NCBI RefSeq assembly: GCF_016859285.1
Contig: NC_053415.1
Location: forward strand, 4,546,001 to 4,610,000
Length of the DNA: 64,000 bases
Direction of reading: 5' to 3'
From: Xiphias gladius
Lineage: Eukaryota; Chordata; Actinopteri; Istiophoriformes; Xiphiidae
Position numbers and translations under genes: made by a program. Shown in pieces: positions 47,401 through 55,900 of this stretch; position 1 is the stretch's first letter, and each line of letters begins with the position of its first letter. A model generated the notes under the pieces. It made no database searches, was not told where the DNA came from, and saw nothing but the letters and a program-made list of their open reading frames with translations.

Positions 47401-49609
47401 TTCGATCCCCGGCTCCTCCAGTCCGCATGTCGAAGTGTCCTCGGGCAAGATACTGAACCCCAAATTGCCCAGTTGGTGTGTGAGATTGTCTGTGTGTGTA
47501 GGAAGTGCAGTATGTATAGAAAAGAGCGCTGTATGAATGTGTGTGTGAATGGGTGAAGGGAGCAGAAGTGTAAAGCACTTGAGGTGTGTTTAAGATCAAG
47601 CACTTTGAGTGTTCGATAAGACTAGAAAAACACTATATAGGTGCAGTCCATTTACCAAGAAAACTTTCAGAGAGAACTGCTAGGATTGCTAGAAAGACAA
47701 ATCAAAACCCCCATTTGACTGTGAAATACCTTCAGGAAGATTTAGCAGACTTGACTGATAGTTTACTGTCCTACTGTGCAGCGGCACCTGTACACATATG
47801 ACCTTCATGAAAGAGTCATCAGAAGAAAACCTTTCCTGTATCCTCATCACAAAATTCAGTGTCAGAAGTTTGCAAAGGAACATCTAAACAAGCCTAATGC
47901 ATTTTGGAAAAAAAATTCCTGTGGACTGATGAATTTAAATTGGAACTTTTTGGCCACAATGAGCAAAGGTATGTGTTTGAAGAAAAAAGGGTGCAGAATT
48001 TAATGGAAAAAAAAAACCTCTCCAACTTTTAAGTACGGGGGTGGATCGATCTTGGTTTGTTGTGTTGCAGCCAGTGGCACGGGAAACTTTCCACTGGTAG
48101 AGGGAAGAATGGATTCAATTAAATACCAGCAAATTCTAGGAGAAAACATCACTCCGTCTGTAAAAAAGCTGAAAATGAAAAGAAGATGGCTTCTACAACA
48201 GGATAATGATCTTAAACACACCTCATAATCCACTATGGACAACCCCTAGAGGTGCAAGCTGAAGGTTTTGCCATGGCCCTCACAGTCCCGTGACCCAAAC
48301 ATCGTCAAAATGTCAAAATTCTGTGGATAGACCTCAAAAGAGCAGGGCATGAAAGACGGCCCTAGAATCTCACAGAACTGGAAGCCTTTTGCAGGAGGAA
48401 TGGGTGAAAATCCCTCAAACAAGAATTTAATTTGAAACTAAAAAGGATGGAAATAAAAAGTAATCTTGCTTAAAATGTTGAAAAGAATGTTTCATCATTA
48501 ACTTAATGCCTTTTGGAAATCAGTTCATCTTCTACTCACTTAACTATGCACAGTAACAGAACGTTTGACCAGGGGTACCCAAACTTTTTCATTCCATTGT
48601 ATATATGTCTCAGAAGATCAGAATTTTAGTATTTGACCTCTTGACTGTTGTTTCTCCAGACTCCTTTCACGCTTTGTCAGTATGCCATCAGTCATGATGA
48701 GGACACTTTCCCAGAACCATTCACATTTAAGCCAGAGAGATGGCTCCGTGATGGTCATAAGAGGCCACACCCGTTTGGCTCCCTCCCGTTTGGATTCGGG
48801 GTGAGAGGCTGTGTCGGTCGGCAGATTGCTAAACTTGAGATGTATATGGTTCTCTTTCGGGTAGGTGACAAGTGGGAAGAACCCTTTGCAACATTACTAA
48901 ACACACAGGATAGAAAACATCAGTGCTACGAAGCAACAGTGAAACACTGCTTTAAAACAGGGAATGGAGGTTAGAGGAAAGTGGGTAAAAAAAAGGGGAA
49001 TTGGTGGAGTCTTTTGGGGTGATGAAGTCAGAATTCCTAATTATACAAATGAAAGATAAAAAAAAAAATGTGATCTCTTATTTTTGGCACACAGTAAGAA
49101 TATTCCTGTTAAAGCCCCTGAAAACTTGGCTTCATATCTTAGGTATGTCAATATATCGTTAAACATTCAAGACTTAATAAGCAACATCAAAGTTAAAAAA
49201 AAAACAAACCTCTTTAGGTATCATTTATTAAGAGATTAAGTATAAGAAAGTCAGTTAATCTGCTTTGTCAGGATTGTATGGGTGTGTTTGATTAGAATTG
49301 ATTGACAATGACCACACAACCCACCAACTCTCATCAGATTCCGGTTCAAATGTTGCTACATCCTGATTGATACATAAACATCATCATTTCCCGTCCACTT
49401 CAAAACTGTAAGAAGAGCACAGAAAGGAAAGAAACACAGAAATCTCAAGTAACTCAAAGTTTCTCTTTTTTCCCCAGCTAATCAGGCTGTTTGAAATCAG
49501 ACCAGACCCCACAATGGGAGAGTTGAAATCCATCAGCCGCACTGTTCTGATACCAGACCGACCAGTAAACCTACACTTGGTGGAGAGACGATGTGAAAAC
49601 GCTGCTTGA
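38499..49609 (+). CDS. cyp27a1: Sterol 27-hydroxylase, mitochondrial cytochrome P450, 9 exons
   Basis: This P450 oxidises the side chain of cholesterol and bile-acid intermediates in mitochondria, taking electrons from adrenodoxin. Exons: 38499-38810, 39294-39475, 44329-44528, 44819-45016, 45745-45908, 46290-46456, 46651-46732, 48660-48860, 49478-49609. Phases join. From the first ATG the length is 545 aa (human 531). In-frame ATGs at 38571 and 38640 give shorter forms whose Arg-rich, acid-free starts look like better mitochondrial signals; an in-frame stop lies at 38493. Landmarks: I-helix [16 protein letters not shown]-helix KETLR, PERW, and heme loop [11 protein letters not shown] with Cys486. 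All catalytic signatures are intact. Placement next to BCS1L supports CYP27A1 over CYP27B1 or C1, but fish have several CYP27A copies. AATAAA at 50001-50006 probably ends the mRNA. Introns 2 and 7 are filled with transposons. Confidence 0.92.
39955..40035 (+). mobile_element. MITE end fragment (CYP27A1 intron 2)
   Basis: The text aagggccagtgtgtaggact followed by tagtggcatcctagtggtga and gcacattgcaaccaagtgaa is the reverse complement of the repeat end at about 2000-2084 in CNOT9. Only the end is recognisable here; the other end is not found. Confidence 0.55.
40060..40140. repeat. Short minisatellite (about 21-23 base units)
   Basis: Three to four units of the type ggcctctcrtttacca follow each other: gccggcctctcatttaccac, cagcctctcgtttaccatca, ccggcctctcagttaccagc and a worn fourth unit ctggcttatcgttggccg. 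It adjoins the MITE fragment in CYP27A1 intron 2. Confidence 0.6.
41222..41255. repeat. TTC/CTT microsatellite
   Basis: A run of about six cttctt-type triplets ending in gcttct within CYP27A1 intron 2. Confidence 0.7.
42374..43231. mobile_element. MITE copy related to 32020-32226, split by another element
   Basis: The left part (gccgacattttgatatttca, then agcttttagctgcttcagtt and tgtgcgtgctgattcactc) and the right part (cacctgggcttttcctacca, then gaaaagtctaaatgttgac and a ggaaaaaggcc end) match, in order, the left and right halves of the element at 32020-32226. About 610 bases of unrelated DNA lie between the halves and form a separate transposon. Confidence 0.65.
42506..43115. mobile_element. 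Nested MITE with cgtttacatgcac ends
   Basis: The ends are inverted copies: tacgtttacatgcac on the left and gtgcatgtaaacata on the right. Inner text near both ends is rich in gaatatt, ccgatt and cattctgaat motifs. It has no transposase. It lies inside the older MITE at 42374-43231 and must have inserted later. Confidence 0.7.
45229..45641. mobile_element. MITE with aaaggaatagtttgacattt ends (CYP27A1 intron 4)
   Basis: The left end ttaaaggaatagtttgacat is mirrored by the right end aaaatgtcaaattatttacc. The interior has tgaattgatcaagctacaac, gatacagggtgagctttaga and agccgggctcgctgttcccc. A partial relative lies at 12145-12362. It is a family I recognise as widespread in spiny-rayed fish. It lies about 100 bases upstream of exon 5. 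Confidence 0.65.
46905..48605 (+). mobile_element. Defective Tc1-like DNA transposon (CYP27A1 intron 7)
   Basis: Terminal inverted repeats of well over 100 bases are visible: left atgaaaaagtttgggcaccc, with ctgttactgtgaatagttaa and agtagaagatgaactgatct further in; the reverse complement of the right end (48470-48604) gives the same phrases with few changes. Between them broken frames give transposase pieces such as [40 protein letters not shown] and [19 protein letters not shown]. Stop codons, frameshifts and a SINE insertion make it inactive. Confidence 0.85.
47340..47657 (+). mobile_element. tRNA-derived SINE nested in the Tc1 element
   Basis: A box-A-like tgtggcacaggaggtagcg and a near-perfect box B ggttcgatccc mark a tRNA-derived head. 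The body reads cgaagtgtcctcgggcaaga and the 3' part agtgtaaagcacttgaggtg, ending in ctatataggtgcagtccatt. It interrupts the transposase frame, so it is younger than the Tc1 element. It differs in sequence from the SINEs at 11866 and 21900. Confidence 0.8.
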
Positions 49610-50020
49610 TTTGTGTTTGCAGATTGGTTTGAATGCAAACGTTGCACATTAATGAAAGAACGTATAATATCTCTTTTTAAGAATGACTGATCTATTAAAT
49701 GAATGAGACTGTGGGAGTAGGTTTGAAAGCTTTACTTTAACAAATGCTTATGTAAAAGTTAAATATTAAACGTGTAAGCTGATACATATCATGATTTTTA
49801 AAAGGCTGTATATCATTGGCAAAAATTTTATTACACAAAGTTACTTGACAATCAGTATTTTGAAGTAACTGAGGAATCACTGAGCACTTCCTTTAATGCC
49901 AGCAGTATCATATACTTAAAAAGATGACATTACAAGTGGTCACTGTTCGTACAGACAAGACCCAGCAAGATGTGTTGCTGAATGTCATGCTTTTCTAAGA
50001 AATAAAAGAAGAAATTAATG
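49610..50020 (+). other. CYP27A1 3' UTR
   Basis: AT-rich sequence after the stop codon, with an AATAAA at 50001-50006 that probably sets the mRNA end. No other feature is seen. Confidence 0.5.
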
Positions 50021-50269
50021 ATAATGTGGTGATATGGATTTCCTTTAACCTCTATTTTTTAATAAAATGTTCTTTGTTGGTTGGACCATGGTACGTTTTA
50101 ACTGTTCCGTACATTTGACACAGGCAGAAACCGTTCTCTCCAAATATCTCACTGTACCATATATGCAACTGTGTGAAGCCAAACTGCTACTTGAGTTTAT
50201 ATTTATTTTTGTTTTTCCCCTTTACCTCTTCCTCTCTGGATGTATATAGTTATTTTGTCTCTTTTTTTT

Positions 50270-50640
50270 CACAGCTTTTCCTTGAAAATGACAAGTCGAT
50301 CTTAAGGACGCTAATGGTCTGTCTTTGTGGAAGTTTCTGCCATCCTCGGACAGGATCTCTGGAGCTCAGCCAGAGTGACCATCAGGTTCTTGGTCACCCC
50401 TCTTACCGAGGCCCTTCTCCCCCAGTTGCTCAGTTTGGCCGGGTCGCCAGCTCTAGGAAGAGTCCTGGTTGTTCCATTACTCTCCCATTGAAGAGTAATG
50501 GAGGCCGCTGTGAACTTGGGAACCCTTCAATGCAGAAGATTTTTTTTTCTAGCCTTCCCCAGAGCTTTGCTGCTTTTCCTTGAAGCCTGCAACATAAGAA
50601 AATGTGAAAAAAGTGAAGGGGTCTGGATAATTTCTGAAGG
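50270..50640 (-). mobile_element. Tc1-like transposon fragment, antisense
   Basis: The minus strand gives broken transposase text, and the plus strand shows phrases typical of fish Tc1 elements: gtttctgccatcctcggaca, gagctcagccagagtgacca, gtttggccgggtcgccagct and ctaggaagagtcctggttgt. The right end, gtgaaggggtctggataatt then tctgaaggcactgta, is like the terminal repeat of such elements. The left part is missing. Confidence 0.7.
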
Positions 50641-51765
50641 CACTGTATAACAAAACTGAGTACACGCCTATGCAATATTAATAAAATGTTAAATGATTCA
50701 AAATTTATCATCTTACGATAACTGTATTATATTTAAGCTGAAGTACAGGGTATTGGATTTTATTTATAATTAAAACAAACAGGTTAGAAGGACTGCATTG
50801 AAGACACAGGCCCCTAAGTAGAACTTCAATGCAACAAATGTGAGTATACATGTGGTTTTCAGTTAAGGCTAATTTCATGAACAAGGTTATAAAATACCCT
50901 GTGAACACCACAGCTCCTGCGGTTTTGGTCTGGGTGGTGTCTGCTGTAACTTGGCTCCACGTGATAAGGAACTGCCTCAACAAGTAAGAAATTAGACTGT
51001 GAAACTTCCAAAAGATGAGAGAGGTACAAGAGCATCAGTAGGCTACTGAACGTGCGCTGAAACACAGTTACAGCAGTGGTTAGGAGGCATAGGAAGAGCC
51101 ATGCTACCACCATTCACACAACTTTGCATTTAAAAACAGATCAGTAAGTGCTTCTGAATCGGCACAAAGATTATCTGTGGAAATCTCTGTTTCAGTGACC
51201 AGACAGTGCATGAAGTCAAGCTCCATAGCATCCCAGAAGAAAACCATAGCTCAGGAAACTGCACAAAATTGCAAAATTAAACTTCGCCAAAGAACATGAA
51301 AAGAGGCCCGATGAGGGCTGGCAGCACAATCTTTGGTCAGATGAAACCAAAATAAAGTGTTTGGATCAGATTGTGTCCAGCATGTTTGGCGTGGAACTGG
51401 CCAGATCTACCACACTGACTGTATAGAGATGACATTTATGGAAAAATCCCAGTCAAGAGTTTCTAGAAGGTTGGCAGGAGAGGAATTTTGAAACATGAAA
51501 ATGATCCCAAACACACTTCAACAATCACACAAGAGTTTGTAAAGGAGAAAATTGGAGTATTTTAAAGCAAAAGGTGCAGCAACAAAACCCTCCAGCAAAG
51601 AGCAGCTGAAAAGACTCATCTGTGAGGAATTAATTGACTTCATTCATCCTGGGCTTTGGCTAAAAACAGATAAAATTGTATTGAATAGTCAGGATTTGTA
51701 GTTCCTTAACATTTTAGGGACGTTGACCAGGGGTGTACTCGGTTTTGTTATATACTGTACATAAC
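50641..51765 (+). mobile_element. Defective Tc1-like transposon with both ends
   Basis: The left end cactgtataacaaaactgag continues into tacacgcc; the right end (51731-51758) reads gggtgtactcggttttgtta then tatactgt, its inverted complement. Inside, text such as ctttggtcagatgaaaccaa (LWSDETK) and cccagtcaagagtttctaga marks the catalytic part of a Tc1 transposase. Length (1.1 kb) and many stops show it is internally deleted and dead. It abuts the antisense Tc1 fragment directly. Confidence 0.75.
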
Positions 51766-52382
51766 GGTGCTACATACTCTTTCGTGGAACGACTGTATGT
51801 TTGGCTGTTGGACATTTTGGTTTGGTAAAGAAGGAAAGGCAGAGGTGTGCCTAATAACTTCAATGATAGCCCTGTTCCATTCTGGTGCGCTCTGCGGATT
51901 CTAGAGCTGTGTCAATGTAACAGCTAAATGGGCTGCATCCATAATTCATGCTATTAGTGACGCTTCCATTATATACGTGTCTTCACATGCAAGAGAAGCA
52001 CAAAATGGTTAAAGACTTCAATAAAATAGAGACCTCAGATAAAAGTTGCCCTATGGAGAAAATGCATACTGATTATGACGATTACTCCGCCAATCGCCCA
52101 GCAGGGGGAGACATACTCGCGTGGCAGGAACAAAGCTCCTTCTCCTCACCGGTGCACACTCAGACTCCGCGGGGACTCGCGCTTTGTGCAACGACGGTAT
52201 CTCAGTCCGGTGCCCCGGTGAAGCATCGGGGTCTGGAGGCCACCGATGAGACCGGGCCGCGTCTCTGTAGCCTTTACAGACGGCACATAACTGATGGGAA
52301 AACACAGGGCACAGGTGGCCTTTTACAATGCCTGGCACCGAATGATCAAAATCGAGCTCAGTGGTAGATTGTGGTGTAGTTG

Positions 52383-52391
52383 GTGTGTGTG

Positions 52392-52429
<38 letters not shown>

Positions 52430-52437
52430 GGGGGGGG
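52383..52437. repeat. GT microsatellite followed by a G-run
   Basis: More than twenty GT units with one or two C interruptions, ended by a run of about ten G. Alternating purine-pyrimidine DNA of this kind can form Z-DNA. Confidence 0.95.
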
Positions 52438-52562
52438 TTATATTTTGCGCATGTTAAGGCTGTTAAACCATCAGTGTCCGTTGGGAGTGACAGCCTGAAC
52501 CGCCGAAATAAAAAACCCCCAAAAAAACAAAACCATACGAAAACACAAGTGTAAAGGTTATT

Positions 52563-52564
<2 letters not shown>

Positions 52565-52597
<33 letters not shown>
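52565..52597. repeat. GA microsatellite
   Basis: About fifteen uninterrupted GA units within the CpG-rich region. Such polypurine tracts can bind GAGA-type factors or form triplex DNA. Confidence 0.95.
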
Positions 52598-52849
52598 GCT
52601 GCCACACTTTGAATGCTACCTGTTTGCCCTCCACAGTCTGTCTGCAGTGGGAAGTCACTCCGCCTCAGCGTGGCCCCCCAGTCGGCACATGCTGGCCGAA
52701 AACCACTGCGGGAGTCTGCGTAGAAAAGCTCGCCGCAGCGATGCCAGGCGGACTCCGCAGACCTGCCGCGCGTCGTCACCACTGAGAGCCAGGAACCGGG
52801 CGCCGAGGCGTTGAATGGGTCTGGATGTGTGCGCTCTGGCTTTGCTCGG

Positions 52850-52975
52850 ATGGGATGCACCGTGAGCTTCATCTGCTGCGAGGAGGACTCTCTGCAAATG
52901 CCAGCCTCCCAGCATGAGGAGGAGGAGGAGGAGAAGAAGAAGAAGAAGAAGAAGAAGAAGGAGAGCCTGGGAAAG
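52850..52975 (+). CDS. First coding exon of an unidentified gene (possible N-myristoylated protein)
   Basis: An ATG at 52850 opens 42 codons that run into a good GTAAGG donor at 52976, in phase 0. The product starts MGCTVSFICCEEDSLQ, a fit for N-terminal glycine myristoylation with nearby cysteines for palmitoylation, so membrane anchoring is likely. It ends with six Glu, nine Lys and ESLGK, encoded by GAG and AAG repeats that form a microsatellite in the gene. A CpG-rich region precedes it. No continuing exon is recognised in the next 11 kb, so the next exon lies past the window or was missed. In human, PRKAG3 and WNT6 follow CYP27A1, and TNS1 lies nearby on the same band; I cannot tie the exon to any of them from sequence. 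The upstream ATG at 52814 is out of frame and short. Confidence 0.5.
52914..52961. repeat. GAG/AAG trinucleotide microsatellite
   Basis: Six GAG and nine AAG triplets in a row, then GAG. It lies in frame in the proposed first exon and codes for a Glu-Lys tract that probably varies in length between individuals. Confidence 0.9.
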
Positions 52976-55900
52976 GTAAGGAGTTGACTGAAATGCGCGG
53001 GTGGCAAACGCTTTCCGGACAAGACTGGGCGTCAAAACACGACCGGGCAAAAGAGCTGGTGCAGACAGGCTTTTCGATCAGGGTGTCTTCACTGACTGCA
53101 GATTGGACGTGGTTCTTTGCATGTAAATGGGTGATTTATAACACAATTGATTAGTTTTTATGTCGGACGTCCTTTAGGATTCAGATAAGAATTTTCGACC
53201 TTTGGTTCCAAATGACTAAAACTAAACATAAAGTGTACTGAGTCAAAGCAGGCTCCTCTAAAACCACATCCAGGCCATCAAAAGCAAAAGCAAAAATAAG
53301 CTTGTGTTCAGCCGGGTCACATTATAGACCAGAGTGTAGGCGGTTTGTGCACAACCATTGATCCAGGCATATTGTTTGTCTATCACCTGCTCTGACAGTA
53401 GACATTCAGACACAGTTTCTGTGAGGGAATGAGGTTAAACCATTCACCCCAATGTCTGCCAGGGGCAACTCTGAAGAGTCCAGGTTCAGTCATGCTTGCA
53501 CTCCATGACAAAAACGCGGGGATTCTACCTGCAGTGATATAACGGAAATCTTTTTCCCGTTCCTTCCCTCTGCCCACTGTTGGGGAGCCTTTAGGTTTGT
53601 ATATACTGCCTAAGTTGTTAAATATGACCCTGTTTTGCAGCCTGAGGCTTTACTTTCTGCCCTGTGGAATGTGGTCAGTGACCTAGTGACCCGCACTGAA
53701 TTTTTTTTTCCCACTGCACCCTGCGGGCCACTCAGGGTTGAATTTATTCCTTATGATGTGTGTTTGTATAAATCCATACCCATCAGAGTTCATTTGACAC
53801 TTTTCAGATATATTTGAACAAGTCGTCTGAGCACTGTATGTGGAAGAACAACACTCCCGCCAGCAGCGCCGTGGGCTCAGTCTGATCTGTGGCGGTAATA
53901 GGCCTCCAGTTTGTGAGTGTTTTTTGGTGACAATAATCTGGAGGTGATCATGGAGGAGACTTTTTTTCCCCAGACACGCAGTGCTAATATGGCATTAGGT
54001 TTGCTGTTTAAAGTGAACTAACGGTGTGTAAATAAACCCTGAAGCATGTGTGGTCATTTATAAATACTGGCACGGAGTAGAAAGAACATAATAGGACCCA
54101 ACTTTTAAGAAACTGGTTGCACTGATGCTGCACTGTGGTAACTTCAAAGTTAATAGGGTACCATTTTCATTTAGTCTAGAGCTGCTCACCGAAACCACAG
54201 CCCTATGTTATCTTCATTTGACACGCCTTTATGTGCATTTCCAGTGCTTTTTGCTGGTTTCCCAGCCTTGTTTGTGTTACATACTCCTGCAACCCGATCA
54301 GATCAGCTCAAGTACTCCTTCATCAGCACCACCCATCTTGTTCCGAATGTTTTCATTTGAACTGATTGAAAAGCGGGAGTTATTTAACACCGTTAATCAC
54401 ATAAAAATTGAGAAATTGTGATCCTGAACCTGATGTTTCTGCTTGCCTTTTTTTCAGAAGGTGTGGCAGAAACTGGATGTTTGATCTACATATCTATTTC
54501 AAGCAGCCATCTAGTTTGATGTCTTGCCTCACTTGCAAACTAGCCTGCACACACTTGTAATCATTAAGGTTTTACAACCGAATGAGGTCGATGGGAGGCG
54601 TGTTCTGTGCAGACGGCCTAATGCAGCTGGTAGTTTAATGGCTATTGTGACAATAAATATGCTATAATTAAAATATCCTTTCATTTCGCTGTTCATTTTC
54701 CTCCCAAACACAAACATGGGTATATTCTTTTATCCAACCATAACTTCTATTTTTCTGTTTTTTTTATCGGAGCTAATTCCCCATCTTTTTAGGTACCTCA
54801 TGGCAACAGCAGAATAACGCCCTGGGATATAAGTAGCCTTGATCCAGATGACGCCATCTGTAGTAGTACTGTGGATGGACATTCCTTTTAACACTGAAAT
54901 AATAAACACACATTATTGCCCACCATAGCTCAGACATACATACACTGATAAGCTCAGATCGTATATATATATACATATACATAGATATATTCACCATTTA
55001 GCCACAGCATTAAAACTTGTAAGTGGTTTTAATTTTGTGGCTGATCGATGAGTACTTTATGTTACACAGTAAAATTCCTGTGCTGCTGGGAAGTAACACT
55101 AAATAGACACTTTTCTTGCATCATGGATGGCTTTTCCTGGATGTGCGGAGCTGTCCAGTGGCGAAGACAAACAGCTGGCACCGAGGCGTGTAGGCTGTGG
55201 GCACATGGAGAGCTGTGGGAAATGAAAGCTTTGAGTCTGCCAGTAGAGCTGTGGTTGAAATAATGAAGTGCTGCTAAAGTGTTGAAAATAGTCACTCAAG
55301 TGAAGTAGCCAAGTGTCAGTCATGCTGAGTGTAAACAGCATTTCACTTCTGATTTAAAGGAACATTTTAGAAAAAGCTTGACAATTGTGGAGCTGTTTAT
55401 TGCTGTTTTTTAAGACTGAGTTTGACATTATTTTTTCGGCAGAATTTCAATCCCCAAATACAATTATTGTCACCAATTGATCGAGAAGACACCGTGTACA
55501 GAATGCATACTGCACAAAAATTGACTGCAATTGAGTGAGTTACAAGCATTGTTAAAGTTGAAAGCTTTAAACTGGACTAAGAAGTGTGAATTTCTGGAGT
55601 TAAAAAAAATGCTGTGCTTACCCTAGAGGTGTGCTCAGGTGCAGAGAAATGGCTACCTGTGGTAACTCCTCCTTGTGTGTGTGTGTGTGTGGTGCTTGTG
55701 GTTTTTGTCCCTGATGAAGAAGACAGTGTGGCTGCTCCTGTCAGCAGCGCTCAGGGAGGCCCATGGCGCAGAACTTTGAAGAGTGATAACAATCCAGCAG
55801 AAATTAAAACCCTCATGTGAAACTAAAGTACGCAACCTAGACTTTGAACCAGATGAGGGGGTCTTGAATAGGCTTCAGGAAGAATGCACGCTGTGTGCTT

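Larger units (their letters stand above)
52040..52849 (+). promoter_or_regulatory. CpG-rich region upstream of the MGCTVS exon
   Basis: From about 52080 the DNA becomes CpG-rich (52140-52270 and 52660-52830). It has a ccaatc CCAAT-type motif at 52091. Two microsatellites interrupt it. The position just before a start codon and donor supports a promoter plus 5' UTR. The transcription start is not fixed. Confidence 0.45.

Noticed and set aside
47388-47412. Genuine tRNA gene suggested by the ggttcgatccc box B
   Set aside because: No paired acceptor and anticodon stems can be drawn, and the sequence continues into a SINE body.
47165-48003. A second gene inside CYP27A1 intron 7
   Set aside because: The frames are pieces of a broken Tc1-like transposase between terminal inverted repeats, split by a SINE.
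52558-53050. Long minus-strand frames opposite the MGCTVS exon
   Set aside because: They are made mostly of poly-Ser, poly-Leu and poly-Phe from the GA and GAG/AAG microsatellites, so they are low-complexity shadows.
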